A stretch of DNA of 31,540 bases from a virus: IMG/VR virus record IMGVR_UViG_3300046476_000278, positions 1 to 31,540 of that record. The stretch is one strand, 5' to 3'. Both the position numbers and the translations under genes were made by a program. The notes under the pieces were generated by a model, which saw only the letters and a program-made list of their open reading frames with translations, had not been told where the DNA came from and did no database searches. Positions 1 to 7,743 of the stretch are shown here, piece by piece (the first letter of the stretch is position 1; every line of letters begins with the position of its first letter).

Positions 1-104
1 GCGCTGGCCAGCTTGGTCTCAGCCGCCGCCGCCGCATTGAGCGTTTGGAGATATTTATCGCCGCCCTCGGCGACGAGACTAACGCCGACTGGTTCGAGGG
101 CCAT
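1..104 (-). CDS. Tail tape measure protein, N-terminal fragment (partial)
   Basis: Only the first 34 codons lie in the window; the gene runs off the left edge. It starts at ATG 104 and reads MALEPVGVSLVAEGGDKY, followed by an alanine-rich helix, which resembles the opening of many siphophage tape measure proteins. These are long helical proteins that set tail length and are threaded through the tail tube. Position supports the call: it follows the tail tube and the frameshifted tail chaperone, the usual order in siphophages. It overlaps the end of the chaperone extension frame (stop 79-81) by 26 bases. The identification is an inference from order and a short N-terminus; the full reading frame would settle it. 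Confidence 0.6.
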   Translation of the reverse strand, partial: MALEPVGVSLVAEGGDKYLQTLNAAAAAETKLAS

Positions 105-357
105 GATGGGCCTTTAGACTCTGCGCGTAGCTATCGACCGCCTGAAACCGCATCTCGATCCGGTACTCCGCGACGACGCGCGCCTGGCTGTCGCTGTCGA
201 GTGCGTCGAACTGCTCCCATCGGTAGCCGCGCCAGCGCGCAGCGCGCAGCAGCTCGTACTCGGCCGCAAATCCCAGCGCGCCGGATGGCGGATCCAGGCT
301 GGGACTAAACAGATCCCGCTGCTGGTAGGTCGGCTGGAAAGGCGGCGATATGCGCCG
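79..357 (-). CDS. Tail assembly chaperone extension frame, no start codon (probably reached by frameshifting)
   Basis: An open frame of 92 codons runs from just after a TAG (358-360) to a TAG at 79-81. No ATG, GTG or TTG lies near its beginning; the first ATG comes only deep in the frame. It nevertheless reads like a real protein (PTYQQRDLFSP, then GFAAEYELLRAARWRGY and EQFDALDSDSQARVVAEYR), with an acidic, aromatic helical texture typical of gpT/GT extensions. It overlaps the 3' end of the 305-856 gene by 53 bases in the frame one base ahead, so a +1 or -2 shift joins them. A TTT-C at 340-337, read by the phenylalanine tRNA that pairs with both TTT and TTC, is one possible +1 site and would give a fusion of about 258 residues. 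The shift site is inferred. Confidence 0.65.
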   Translation of the reverse strand, partial: RRISPPFQPTYQQRDLFSPSLDPPSGALGFAAEYELLRAARWRGYRWEQFDALDSDSQARVVAEYRIEMRFQAVDSYAQSLKAHHGPRTSRR

Positions 358-856
358 CTATCGCCGCCTCCTGCGGCGCCGAGCGTTCGAAGATCGCTTT
401 CAGCAGATCCGTCCAGTCATCGTCGCTCCCGACGCACACGAACGCGACGTAGACGTAGTGGTCGTCAAAGCCGGCGAGATCGACCCCTTCGGCCAGCATA
501 TCCGCTTTCACCGACGCCACCGCTATCTCGTCCACGTCGCACACCACGCCGCGCCGGATGGCCAGCCGCTTCAGCCGCGCGCCGGTCTCCTCGTTGACCT
601 TCTCGTTCCAGGCCCGTTTCAGCTCCTGATAGACCGGGTGCTGCGGGTTGGGGATGGTCACATTGCCGTCGCCGTAGTCGACCGTGGACTGCGGCGGCCG
701 CGGCTCCTCAAACCCCGCCGCCTGCGTGACCTGGCGGCGCGTCTCGGCGCGCAGCAGGCTTGAGACCTTGCGGATCTGAACGCTGCGCCCGGTGTCCTGA
801 AAGGTGTGGTCGTAGAGCGTTTCCGGCGGCGGCATTCTCCCGTTCTTTTGCGCCAT
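305..856 (-). CDS. Putative tail assembly chaperone (gpG-like), 183 aa
   Basis: The gene starts at ATG 856 with a clear Shine-Dalgarno (AAGGGG five bases upstream) and ends at TAG 305-307. The N-terminus is basic and polar (residues 1-60). The middle (about 70-140) is helical, and the C-terminus is Ala-rich and ends within the overlap with the start-less frame at 79-357. No enzyme motif is visible. Between tail tube and tape measure, siphophages encode tail assembly chaperones made as a short and a frameshifted long form, and this pair fits that layout exactly. The short form would be this 183-residue product. No sequence-level family match can be claimed; the call rests on position plus the overlapping frame. 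Confidence 0.6.
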   Translation of the reverse strand: MAQKNGRMPPPETLYDHTFQDTGRSVQIRKVSSLLRAETRRQVTQAAGFEEPRPPQSTVDYGDGNVTIPNPQHPVYQELKRAWNEKVNEETGARLKRLAIRRGVVCDVDEIAVASVKADMLAEGVDLAGFDDHYVYVAFVCVGSDDDWTDLLKAIFERSAPQEAAIAAHIAAFPADLPAAGSV

Positions 857-865
857 GCGTGCCCC

Positions 866-2416
866 TTATAGGATCGGCGCTTGCCCGATCAGAATAATGC
901 CATCGACCAGGCCGCCGCCCAGACCGGAGATCGCGATCGTGTTACTAGCGACTTGCACATCCGGCACGCGCGGCAGGGCCAGGCGGTTCGCGCGCCCAAA
1001 GGTCGGCAGATTGCCGGGCAGCCGGCTGGTGTTGCTCTCGCCCCACAGCGCGCCGCCCATGATCGTCGCAAAGATCGCGGCGGTCGGCCCGGTGCGGGTG
1101 GCCGCGATGTAGCCGGCCTCGGCCGTACCCCAGACGATATCCTGGATCGCGGCCACGGCCGCGCCCGGCAGCTGCTGCTGCGTCCACGACGCGCCGCCGT
1201 CGAGCGTGTACCAGACCTTGCCGCTGGTGTCTAAGGTGCCAACCCAGTACTCCAGCACGGTCTTGACCGCCACCGCCGAGTGCGCGCCCGTGACGCCGGC
1301 GGATGTCGCGGCCCAGGTCGCGCCGCGATTGACCGACTTGATCACGGTGTTCGACGCGCCGACCGCCAGCAGCACGCCCGCGCCGCCGTGGATGCGATTG
1401 AGGTTATTGGTGGTCGTGCCGCCCGCGCTCAGCACGCTTACGCCGGACAGGATATCGGTCGACAGATAGATGTAGCCGCCATCGGCCACGAAGTACACCC
1501 GCGTGGGGCTCTCGACAAACATGTCGTTGGGGGTTTTCGCGGCCACGAAGCCGGTACTCACCTTCGTCCACGTCCCTGGCACGCCGGTGAGCTGATTGAT
1601 CTGTGACACGTAGTAGGCGTTCTCGGTTTTACTGACCACCACCAGATACTGGCCCACGATGTCGATCGCCGTGACCAGGCTGCCGACCGCCAGCCCGGTG
1701 ATCGCGCTCGACGCCCAGGTGCGGCCGCCATTGGTCGTGTACTCGACCACGCCGTTCACGGCTGACGAGCCGCCCGCCGTCTGCTGCAGCTGGTAATTCC
1801 AGAGCGTGCCGTCGTTGCCGGGGCCGCAGTCGCTGCACTGCGCGAAGCCGCCGTAGACGCCGTCGACCACCTCGGTGGTCACCTCCACGCTGGCCACCTC
1901 GCCGATCGCGATGCCGCCGACCGAGTACACATCGCCCAGCCAGGAGAACTGCACGGCAGCGGTCGACTCGTCCGAGCCGTCAAACGGCGTGCGGCCGGCG
2001 TAGGTCTTGTCGCTCGACAGGCCGCGGCTCAATATATTCATCGTCAGCCAGCCGTTGAGCGGGTCGGCCGGGTCGTTGCACAGCCCCTCCGACTCGTAGA
2101 TATTGACCGGGCAGTTGAGCCGGAACTTGTACCAGGGGATGCCGCCGTACTTCTGCTTGAAGGTCACCTCGGCCGAGGGGATATCCGGCGCGTCGATCGT
2201 GATGCCAGTCATCTTGAACAGTCCGCGCACCTGCGGATCGTTCACGTTGATCGCGTTGATGCCGCCGCGATCGGGCCGACTGATATCGCCGACCATCAGA
2301 TACTGCTCATCCATCCCGGCGAAGCGGTAGGGGTTGTTGGGCGCTGGGCCGCCGCGCTGGGTGAACGCCCTGATAAAGTTCTGGGTAAGATTCTCATTCG
2401 TTTGCGTGACCGGCAT
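866..2416 (-). CDS. Major tail tube-like protein with an Asp-box beta-propeller, 516 aa
   Basis: ATG 2416 is preceded by AAGGAG at good spacing. Residues 1 to about 190 look like a tail tube subunit: an N-terminal arm, beta-rich stretches and GLFKMTGITIDAPDI. Residues about 200-470 are a repeat region with three Asp-box motifs, TTNGGRTW (227-234), SVNRGATW (361-368) and TLDGGASW (404-411). This pattern is known from sialidase, Ycf48 and BNR beta-propellers. The protein closes with a short beta-rich tail (487-516). Cysteines pair up at 102/113 and 194/197. Asp-box propellers often bind or display carbohydrate contacts, so the domain may decorate the tail surface and touch the host envelope. 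Position just before the tail chaperone supports the tube assignment, but a separate decoration or adhesin protein is possible. At 516 residues it is much longer than a plain tube protein. Confidence 0.6.
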   Translation of the reverse strand: MPVTQTNENLTQNFIRAFTQRGGPAPNNPYRFAGMDEQYLMVGDISRPDRGGINAINVNDPQVRGLFKMTGITIDAPDIPSAEVTFKQKYGGIPWYKFRLNCPVNIYESEGLCNDPADPLNGWLTMNILSRGLSSDKTYAGRTPFDGSDESTAAVQFSWLGDVYSVGGIAIGEVASVEVTTEVVDGVYGGFAQCSDCGPGNDGTLWNYQLQQTAGGSSAVNGVVEYTTNGGRTWASSAITGLAVGSLVTAIDIVGQYLVVVSKTENAYYVSQINQLTGVPGTWTKVSTGFVAAKTPNDMFVESPTRVYFVADGGYIYLSTDILSGVSVLSAGGTTTNNLNRIHGGAGVLLAVGASNTVIKSVNRGATWAATSAGVTGAHSAVAVKTVLEYWVGTLDTSGKVWYTLDGGASWTQQQLPGAAVAAIQDIVWGTAEAGYIAATRTGPTAAIFATIMGGALWGESNTSRLPGNLPTFGRANRLALPRVPDVQVASNTIAISGLGGGLVDGIILIGQAPIL

Positions 2417-2428
2417 AGCGTTTCTCCT

Positions 2429-3697
2429 TTAGGCGATGAAGCCCCGGCGTAAAATGTTATCGCTCGACATCTTCCAGGCCTGAATATGCCCTAGGCGTGT
2501 GCCGAAGGGATTATCAAGATCCTTCTGGCTGCGCTGGTAGCGCTCGGTCTCGGTGGCCTGCAGCGCCATATCCAGCTGCAAATCGTGCAGGCGCTCATTC
2601 GTCTCGCGACAGGCGACGATCCGCCGCTTGACCTCGGCCGCCGCCAGCATCGTGACCACCTGCTGCCACTTCTTTGCCATCTGCCCGCGCTCCAGGGGGT
2701 AGCCGGCGAGATACCTGAGTATCACCCGATCGGGCTCGGCGTAGCAGCAACCGCTCGACCACACGCCCGTGCTGGCGTTGTAGGCCGCCTGCGCCGGGGT
2801 GAGTAAGCCCAGCGTGCGGTCGCGGATGCCTGACCTGGCGATCACCCGCCCGACCGTGCCGGGGTCGGTCGACCCGTTGATCGGATCGCAGCAGAAGCCC
2901 GCGCCCCAGCCGCCGCAGTCGGCGGTCTCGTACTCCAGCAGCGCCTGGCAGTCGTCCACGGTCACGCCGCCGCCGTTGGTCGTCCTTTGGCAGACATCCA
3001 GGCCACTCACGAAGTTGCCCGCCACGGTCGGGTTGAGCGCGTTCAAGGTCGGCGCTTCGTACAGGATGGGCCGTACCACCAGCCACCTCCTCCCCACGAT
3101 CGTGACGGCGCCGCCGCTGATGGAGACCTGGATCGGCTCGATCCGCCAGCGGTCGAAGGTGCGCGTGTCGTCGAAGCGATCCGCCGCGCTGAAGTAGACC
3201 GCGATCTCGCTGATGTCGGTCACACTCGTCGGCAGCGTGATGGTAAAGGTATCGTCAAAGCCGGTCGAAAACACATCGCTATAGACCAGCGTCCCGCCGC
3301 CCACGCTGGCCGTGCCGATCAGCGTTAATTGCTCGACGCCCATGGCCTGAATATGAAACTCGGGCGCTAAGAGCGCCACGCGCCTGCCGGTCGCGTCGAC
3401 AGTGCGGTAGCGCACCTGGCTCGCGTCATTGAACCGTGGCCATGCGAGTGGCTCGGTCTCGACATACTGCGGCGCAACGCGGTAGTTCAAATAGTCAAAC
3501 AGCATCTGTTCGGCCCGCTCGATTGCCCTGCGCAGATCGTCGCGCCCGGCGGTGTCCGAGCCCTGCCAGGAATATTCGCGCAGCAGCCCCGAGCACTTAG
3601 ACTGGTCGATAATCACGCGGTTATCGGCCAGGCCCCAGTAGAGCCACGGATTAAGACCTATTTCCGCTCTCCAGATGTCGAGTGGCAGGAGATTCAT
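2429..3697 (-). CDS. Putative head-tail adaptor/connector protein, 422 aa
   Basis: The start at ATG 3697 overlaps the upstream stop in ATGA. The N-terminal 90 residues are helical (RRAIERAEQMLFDYLNYRV), resembling the gp6-like adaptor fold that sits under the portal. The middle (about 110-220) is beta-rich. Residues 230-320 hold many cysteines (GFCCDP, SGCCYAEPDRV), and the C-terminus is helical and basic (VKRRIVACRETNERL). At 422 residues it is several times longer than gp6-type adaptors, so it may be a fusion or an expanded connector. It lies directly before the tail tube gene with a 12-base gap, consistent with a neck or connector role. No motif proves it, so the function is inferred from order and N-terminal texture. 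Confidence 0.45.
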   Translation of the reverse strand: MNLLPLDIWRAEIGLNPWLYWGLADNRVIIDQSKCSGLLREYSWQGSDTAGRDDLRRAIERAEQMLFDYLNYRVAPQYVETEPLAWPRFNDASQVRYRTVDATGRRVALLAPEFHIQAMGVEQLTLIGTASVGGGTLVYSDVFSTGFDDTFTITLPTSVTDISEIAVYFSAADRFDDTRTFDRWRIEPIQVSISGGAVTIVGRRWLVVRPILYEAPTLNALNPTVAGNFVSGLDVCQRTTNGGGVTVDDCQALLEYETADCGGWGAGFCCDPINGSTDPGTVGRVIARSGIRDRTLGLLTPAQAAYNASTGVWSSGCCYAEPDRVILRYLAGYPLERGQMAKKWQQVVTMLAAAEVKRRIVACRETNERLHDLQLDMALQATETERYQRSQKDLDNPFGTRLGHIQAWKMSSDNILRRGFIA

Positions 3698-4122
3698 GCA
3701 TCCCCCCAGGCGCCCGCGTTGAGCTTCAGATAGGCCAGCACTTCGGCGTTGCTCTGCTGGATCGTCCCGCCCGGCGAGGCGAACAGGATGAATCGCATCT
3801 GATTCACGCCGGATATACTCATCAGCACGATCTGGCTCGGGAGTGTCCCAAAGGTCTGCCGTGACGTTGTCGCGGTGATGGTCGCAACATTCACGCCCAG
3901 TGCGGTGGCCAGCAGTTGCTTCAGGCCAGCGGTGGTCAGGTCACTATCATTGAATAGCGCACGCATCAGCACCGCGTCGCCGTCGAGCCTTGTCCTCCAA
4001 TGCATCATCTCGGCGGTCTGCGGGTTGGACGCCGGCCCGATCGCCGCCAGCGTCACCCGGAATGAGTCCTTCTGCAGCTGGGTCAAGCTGATATTTTCCG
4101 CGCCCAGATAGGTCGAGATCAT
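3694..4122 (-). CDS. Hypothetical structural-operon protein, 142 aa
   Basis: ATG 4122 (MISTYLGAENISL) is preferred to a longer in-frame start at 4269. It follows a GGGGGG ribosome site and overlaps the stop of the 30-residue peptide gene (ATGA). The reading frame upstream has the Arg/Cys-rich look of an out-of-frame translation. The protein is polar with alternating beta segments, a helix around residues 65-80 (LTTAGLKQLLATALGV) and a hydrophobic stretch near 95-115. It has no signal peptide. It sits between the membrane peptide and the adaptor-like gene, so a neck, connector or tail-completion role is possible. The family is not recognised. Confidence 0.6.
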   Translation of the reverse strand: MISTYLGAENISLTQLQKDSFRVTLAAIGPASNPQTAEMMHWRTRLDGDAVLMRALFNDSDLTTAGLKQLLATALGVNVATITATTSRQTFGTLPSQIVLMSISGVNQMRFILFASPGGTIQQSNAEVLAYLKLNAGAWGDA

Positions 4123-4211
4123 GGCCAGACCCCCCAGAGTAGCGCGGCCAACAAGGTAGCGGCCAGACACCAGCAGATCACCGTCAACAGCAGCGGTATG
4201 CGCGACCTCAT
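4119..4211 (-). CDS. Tiny membrane protein, 30 aa
   Basis: The frame opens with an ATG at 4211 that overlaps the LamG gene's stop (ATGA). It closes with a TGA at 4121-4119 that overlaps the next gene's ATG. It begins MRSRIPLLLTVICWCLAATL and continues through a second hydrophobic half to GVWP: a basic N-terminus and a single membrane-spanning helix. Four-base overlaps at both ends match the coupling used throughout this operon and make a chance frame unlikely. Without this gene there would be an 85-base gap in an otherwise gapless stretch. Function unknown; a lysis or membrane-anchoring peptide is possible. Confidence 0.55.
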   Translation of the reverse strand: MRSRIPLLLTVICWCLAATLLAALLWGVWP

Positions 4212-5134
4212 GGCGTCGCCGCCGAAAGCATCTCAGCGCTTGACAGCGCGCGGGCGAACACCGCTCCATACGCCTCCGCGCCGCTCATGACGTTGGCCGG
4301 TATGAGCGACCCGGCGCCCACGATCATGAGCGTTGGCACGCCGGCCCACACGCCAAGCCCGGTTTGCGTTGCGCCCGACTGCGCGCCGCCCACATACGCT
4401 TTGACTGCATCGGCGCTCTTACCCCATGTCAGGCCGAAATGAATAAAGCCGAGCGAGGTCAGTCCGGTGGTGATCACGGTCTTCGTCACGCCGCCGGCGA
4501 GATACACCATATCAACACGGTTATTCGCGGTGCTTTTAAAGATGCTGAGCTGATTGCTCGCGTCGACGGTCAGGTGGAATAAGCGGCGTAGCACGCCGTC
4601 ACTCCACACGCCTGATCCGCTCACTTTCGCCCACAGCGCGATCGACCCTTCCGACCCATTAAACGCCGCCGCAAGGCTTGCGCCAAGCACGTTGTTGTAG
4701 CTGGTGGCGCCGTCGAAACCGGCGCTTGTGCGCCCGTCGACCCCCGGCTGCCCAAGCGCCACGCCTGTGTACGCGCCGTTGCGCCCGTTGCCTGAGCGGT
4801 CGAACGCCACACTGCCCGATGGCTCATCCATCGGCCAGAAGGCGATCGGGCCGAGCGCCGCGATCTTCGCGCCATACGCCGATCCGAGATAGCCGCTGAC
4901 CACCCGCACCGGCTGCGGCGGGCCGGCAAGCGTGAAGCCATTCCCGCGCGCGACCACGATCGGCAGCGGCTCATTGGCTTGCGTCGGGCGGTTGTCGAAC
5001 ACCTCGACCATCGGGCGCATCGGGCCGGCCTCGACGTTGCGACCGTCGCTCACGACCGCCACGCGCAGCGCCGGAGAGCCGTCGGGCGGCTGACTGGAGA
5101 CCACGACCGGAATGGCAGGCCCTGCTTGCGTCAA
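4208..5134 (-). CDS. LamG/concanavalin-like surface protein, about 308 aa
   Basis: The best start is TTG 5134, which overlaps the upstream stop (TTGA) eight bases after a GGGAG site; an in-frame GTG at 5149 is an alternative. The frame is open further up, but that part overlaps the DUF1360-like gene. Residues 1-100 are beta-rich and proline-rich (PIPVVVSSQPPDGSPALRV). From about 100 on comes a LamG/jellyroll domain: GPIAFWPMDEPSGSVAFDRS is the classic opening, followed by GRNGAYTG, SIALWAKV and a closing strand with ARALSSAEM. LamG domains bind glycans or proteins and are common in phage tail fibres, baseplates and capsid decorations. It is probably an exposed virion protein, encoded just after the sugar-modifying island. 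Confidence 0.65.
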   Translation of the reverse strand: MTQAGPAIPVVVSSQPPDGSPALRVAVVSDGRNVEAGPMRPMVEVFDNRPTQANEPLPIVVARGNGFTLAGPPQPVRVVSGYLGSAYGAKIAALGPIAFWPMDEPSGSVAFDRSGNGRNGAYTGVALGQPGVDGRTSAGFDGATSYNNVLGASLAAAFNGSEGSIALWAKVSGSGVWSDGVLRRLFHLTVDASNQLSIFKSTANNRVDMVYLAGGVTKTVITTGLTSLGFIHFGLTWGKSADAVKAYVGGAQSGATQTGLGVWAGVPTLMIVGAGSLIPANVMSGAEAYGAVFARALSSAEMLSAATP

Positions 5135-5409
5135 CGCTTGTTCTCCCACTTCCGTATAATCACGGTCACCCCCGACAGCGCCAGCCAGGTCAACGCCCAG
5201 TCGCCCTGATAGTCGATCCAGAGCGCGACCGGAAGTGCGATCCAGACCGACAGGCACAGGATGCAGGCCAGCCCGCGCCCGATCCAATTGGTTGCCGGCG
5301 CGAGATTGCGCAGCCAGGTAAACACCTCAAACGGCCCTTCTTCGTCGGCGATCATGCGGCTCAGGCGATAGACCGCCAGGCTGGCCAGCACAAACGTCAG
5401 CGGCTGCAT
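5131..5409 (-). CDS. DUF1360-like small membrane protein, 92 aa
   Basis: ATG 5409 (MQPLTFVLASLAVYRLSRMI) lies just inside the end of the isomerase gene (stop at 5397), giving a 13-base overlap. The pattern AVYRLSRMIADEEGPF, then a WLRNL stretch, then ACILCLSVWIALPVALW is characteristic of the DUF1360 (YjcA-like) family: a short N-terminal helix, a conserved Arg-Leu and acidic loop, and a Cys-containing membrane helix near residues 45-65. A further hydrophobic segment lies around 70-85, and the C-terminus is basic. The biochemical role of the family is unknown; it occurs in Firmicutes sporulation loci and in phages. Family assignment is from memory of the motif. Confidence 0.6.
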   Translation of the reverse strand: MQPLTFVLASLAVYRLSRMIADEEGPFEVFTWLRNLAPATNWIGRGLACILCLSVWIALPVALWIDYQGDWALTWLALSGVTVIIRKWENKR

Positions 5410-5897
5410 AGCGATTCCGTGAGCCAGTGCCCGATCGCGCCGAAGCAATCCTCGATCACGCCGGCGTGGGTATGCGGCACGTTCACCACCAGGTCAACCG
5501 GCGTCGGATAGACGTTCGCGCGCCCGGTCACGATCGCGCGCGGGATGTGCAGCAGCCAGGCTGACCGCAGCAGGGTGATAATGTTCTTGGACGTACCGCT
5601 ACAACTCAGGCAGATCAGCCGATCGTCCGTGCGTGCAACCGACTCGAGCTCGCGAGACAGCGCCGCGCCGTAGTCCTCGTCATTCGCCCACGCCGTCAGC
5701 ACCGCCGGATTACACCCCAGCGCCTGCACGCGTCGGCCTGCCGCTTTCGACAGGTCGCAGGCCCAGTGCTGCGCGGTTGACGCGCTGCCGCCGTTCCCAG
5801 CAAGCCACAGCGTGCCCTGGCAGGCCTGGACGAAGGCAAGCAGCGGCGCGATGTCGAGCTGCTGTATTGTTCGTGTGAGCTCGTCGCGGTAGTTCAC
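5397..5897 (-). CDS. gmhA: SIS-domain sugar isomerase, GmhA-like (sedoheptulose 7-phosphate isomerase), 166 aa
   Basis: GTG 5897 (VNYRDELTRTIQQL) overlaps the preceding stop as GTGA. A SIS fold is evident: GNGGSASTAQHWACDLSKA is the phosphosugar-binding loop, and CLSCSGTSKNIITLLRSA is the second SIS motif. The protein closes with VPHTHAGVIEDCFGAIGHWL, matching the GmhA C-terminal helix with its catalytic histidine. The acid aligned with the E. coli GmhA catalytic glutamate seems to be aspartate here (alignment from memory). GmhA converts sedoheptulose 7-phosphate to D-glycero-D-manno-heptose 7-phosphate, the first step to nucleotide heptoses. The GHMP kinase just upstream would be the next enzyme. 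Other SIS isomerases cannot be fully excluded. Confidence 0.75.
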   Translation of the reverse strand: MNYRDELTRTIQQLDIAPLLAFVQACQGTLWLAGNGGSASTAQHWACDLSKAAGRRVQALGCNPAVLTAWANDEDYGAALSRELESVARTDDRLICLSCSGTSKNIITLLRSAWLLHIPRAIVTGRANVYPTPVDLVVNVPHTHAGVIEDCFGAIGHWLTESLCSR

Positions 5898-6070
5898 GGT
5901 GTGATGCGCTCCCAATGGATGATCTTCCGCCCGTCGCGATACTCCCACGCGCCGACTTTCGCGCCGTGGATGGCGTCTTTTAGGCAGCGCGGCTGCCCAA
6001 AGGCATCCTGCGCTATGTGGCGACCGTAGCTCTTGACGCCCACCGCATACTCAGGAAGCGTAGACAACAC
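5894..6070 (-). CDS. Small hypothetical protein, 58 aa
   Basis: GTG 6070 has a strong GGAGGG site six bases upstream and overlaps the end of the kinase gene (stop 6051-6053). Its own stop overlaps the isomerase start (GTGA). The product opens LSTLPEYAVGVKSYGRHI and ends RDGRKIIHWERITP. It is basic, aromatic and probably a single small domain with a beta-hairpin (GAKVGAWEYRDGRKIIHW). No family is recognised. Its place between kinase and isomerase, with translational coupling on both sides, suggests it serves the same sugar pathway or is a small moron. Confidence 0.55.
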   Translation of the reverse strand: MLSTLPEYAVGVKSYGRHIAQDAFGQPRCLKDAIHGAKVGAWEYRDGRKIIHWERITP

Positions 6071-6977
6071 GGCAGCCCTCCACGCCGACTCTGATCGGCA
6101 CATGGCGCAGGCCCAGCGCCTGTACAATCGCCGCGTGCCGTTCTGCAGGAGCTAAAAACAATAAGAAGCCGCCGCCGCCCGCGCCGCAGAGCTTGCCGCC
6201 CCACGCGCCGGCCTGAATGGCGGCGTTGTACCATCCCTCAATCTGTGGCGTGCCTACATACTTGCGCTTGATCATCCATGCGCTATTCATCACGCTGCCA
6301 CACTCGTCCAGTTCGCCCCTGGCTAAGAGTGCTGCAAACTCGTGTGCGAATCTCGCCAGTGTGCGCACATCATCACGATCTTGGCGCTGCCCTTCCAGCA
6401 CTGCGCCCGCATCGCCCACTCGCGCCATGCCCGTGTCGAGCAGCAGGCACTGCGCGCTCAACTGCTCAAGGTCACAAGCGATTGGCTTGACCGTCACGCC
6501 ATTGGACGTAAAGCCCAGGAAGTTCAGCCCGCCATAGGCCGCCGTGTACTGGTCTTGCTTGCCGATCGGCTTGTCGCAGCGGTCGATCTCGATCTGACCG
6601 GCGATGTTCGCCGTCCAGTGCTGATCGCCATACGGATCCAGCGCAGCAAGCAGCCCGACCGTAAAGCTGCTGCTACTGCCGAGTCCGCTCCCACCAGGGA
6701 TGTCGGCGATGCTATGCACTTCGATCCCGCCGAGGCGCTGCTGGTGGCGCAGCGCCTCCCTGATCAGCTCGTGCTGGAGCTCACGCACGGTGGCGACATT
6801 TTCTGTCACACTGTACGCCGCCCGAATGCTGCCGTCGTATTTTGGATTGACCGCCACATAGACATACTTGTCGATCGCAGCCGCCACGCACGCGCCCGGC
6901 TCTTCCTGGTAGAAGCTGGGCCGGTCGCTGCCGCCGCCGACGAAGCTGATTCGGAGTGGGGTTTTGGTCAGAATCAT
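6051..6977 (-). CDS. hddA: GHMP-family sugar kinase, HddA-like (heptose 7-phosphate kinase), 308 aa
   Basis: ATG 6977 gives the family-typical N-terminus MILTKTPLRISFVGGGSDRP; a 14-codon longer start exists but is not family-like. GHMP motif 2, IPGGSGLGSSSSFTVGLLAA, is intact and binds ATP phosphates. The DKPIGKQDQYTAAYGGLNF segment is typical of heptose and L-fucose type GHMP kinases. Motif 3, KLCGAGGGGFLLFLAP, lies near the C-terminus. Length and motifs fit D-glycero-alpha-D-manno-heptose 7-phosphate kinase. Together with the SIS isomerase it supplies the first two steps toward GDP-heptose; a GmhB-type phosphatase and an HddC-type nucleotidyltransferase are not in this window and might come from the host. 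Substrate is inferred from the neighbour. Confidence 0.75.
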   Translation of the reverse strand: MILTKTPLRISFVGGGSDRPSFYQEEPGACVAAAIDKYVYVAVNPKYDGSIRAAYSVTENVATVRELQHELIREALRHQQRLGGIEVHSIADIPGGSGLGSSSSFTVGLLAALDPYGDQHWTANIAGQIEIDRCDKPIGKQDQYTAAYGGLNFLGFTSNGVTVKPIACDLEQLSAQCLLLDTGMARVGDAGAVLEGQRQDRDDVRTLARFAHEFAALLARGELDECGSVMNSAWMIKRKYVGTPQIEGWYNAAIQAGAWGGKLCGAGGGGFLLFLAPAERHAAIVQALGLRHVPIRVGVEGCRVVYAS

Positions 6978-6981
6978 CGTC

Positions 6982-7743
6982 TTACCATGTCTTGTGTGCG
7001 AAGAGGATCGGCTGTCCATCGAGCGTCGCCGTCTCCTTTACGCCCCAGCCGCCGTAGGGCGGCCCGAGCTCGCCCCAGTGGCCGTGCGTCGAAAACGATT
7101 GCGGCAGCACGATGCGCTCGAACCCCTCGTTGATGCACAGATTGAGTGTCCACTGCTGCACCGCGATATGCGCGAAGGAGGGCGCGGTGTCCATCCAGCG
7201 GCGCAGATACGCCTGCCAGAGCCTGAGCCAGGTCGACCTGGTGGCCACCACGCAGCCGGCGTTGCCGATCGGGTCGGCCGCGCTGGTGTGAAACTTTTGG
7301 CCGATCTCCTCGTCACTTAATAGCGGCTGAATGCGACACAGCTCATTGATCATGTTGTCGCCGCCCACCTTTGGCTCATTTGGCCCGATGCCGATCTGGC
7401 CATCCTGCCAGCCTTGCAGCCAGGCCCACTCGTCATCCGAGAACCGCCGCTGCATCTTCACGTCGCCGTCGATGCAGATGATCACTGCGTCGTCACTGGT
7501 CTCCAGATAGGGCAGCCAGTTGCCGTGCTGGATGCAGCCGTTGCCGGGATTGCCGAGTGACCGATCGAGCATCCCCTTGGGGATCGCGTAGCAGCTGACG
7601 CCCTCGGGGCACGCAGCCGGCGCGTCGCACCCCGCCAGGCCAAGCGCCACGCCGGCCGGCGCAGCGTGTTTCGCCAGCAGCTCCAGTGTCCCGATCTCTT
7701 CGAGCCGTGCGAGGTAGCCGTACGTCGCGATCGTCGTGATCAC
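6982..7743 (-). CDS. Glycosyltransferase-like protein, 253 aa
   Basis: The start chosen is GTG 7743 (VITTIATYGYLARLEEI), overlapping the methyltransferase stop as GTGA; the longer open frame upstream is the methyltransferase's shadow. The opening beta-strand with IATYGY and the later AVIICIDGDVKMQRRF, where DGD looks like a metal-binding DxD, fit a GT-A type glycosyltransferase. Asn/Trp-rich segments (GCIQHGNWLPYL) precede the DxD. The C-terminal part carries His and Trp residues (STHGHWGELGPPYGGWGVKE) likely to be near the acceptor. No specific family can be named. It probably adds a sugar to a virion or cell-surface acceptor together with its neighbours. Confidence 0.6.
   Translation of the reverse strand: MITTIATYGYLARLEEIGTLELLAKHAAPAGVALGLAGCDAPAACPEGVSCYAIPKGMLDRSLGNPGNGCIQHGNWLPYLETSDDAVIICIDGDVKMQRRFSDDEWAWLQGWQDGQIGIGPNEPKVGGDNMINELCRIQPLLSDEEIGQKFHTSAADPIGNAGCVVATRSTWLRLWQAYLRRWMDTAPSFAHIAVQQWTLNLCINEGFERIVLPQSFSTHGHWGELGPPYGGWGVKETATLDGQPILFAHKTW

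Noticed and set aside
45-308. 87-codon plus-strand frame at the left end
   Set aside because: Antisense to the chaperone extension and tape measure start; Arg-rich translation without a ribosome site.
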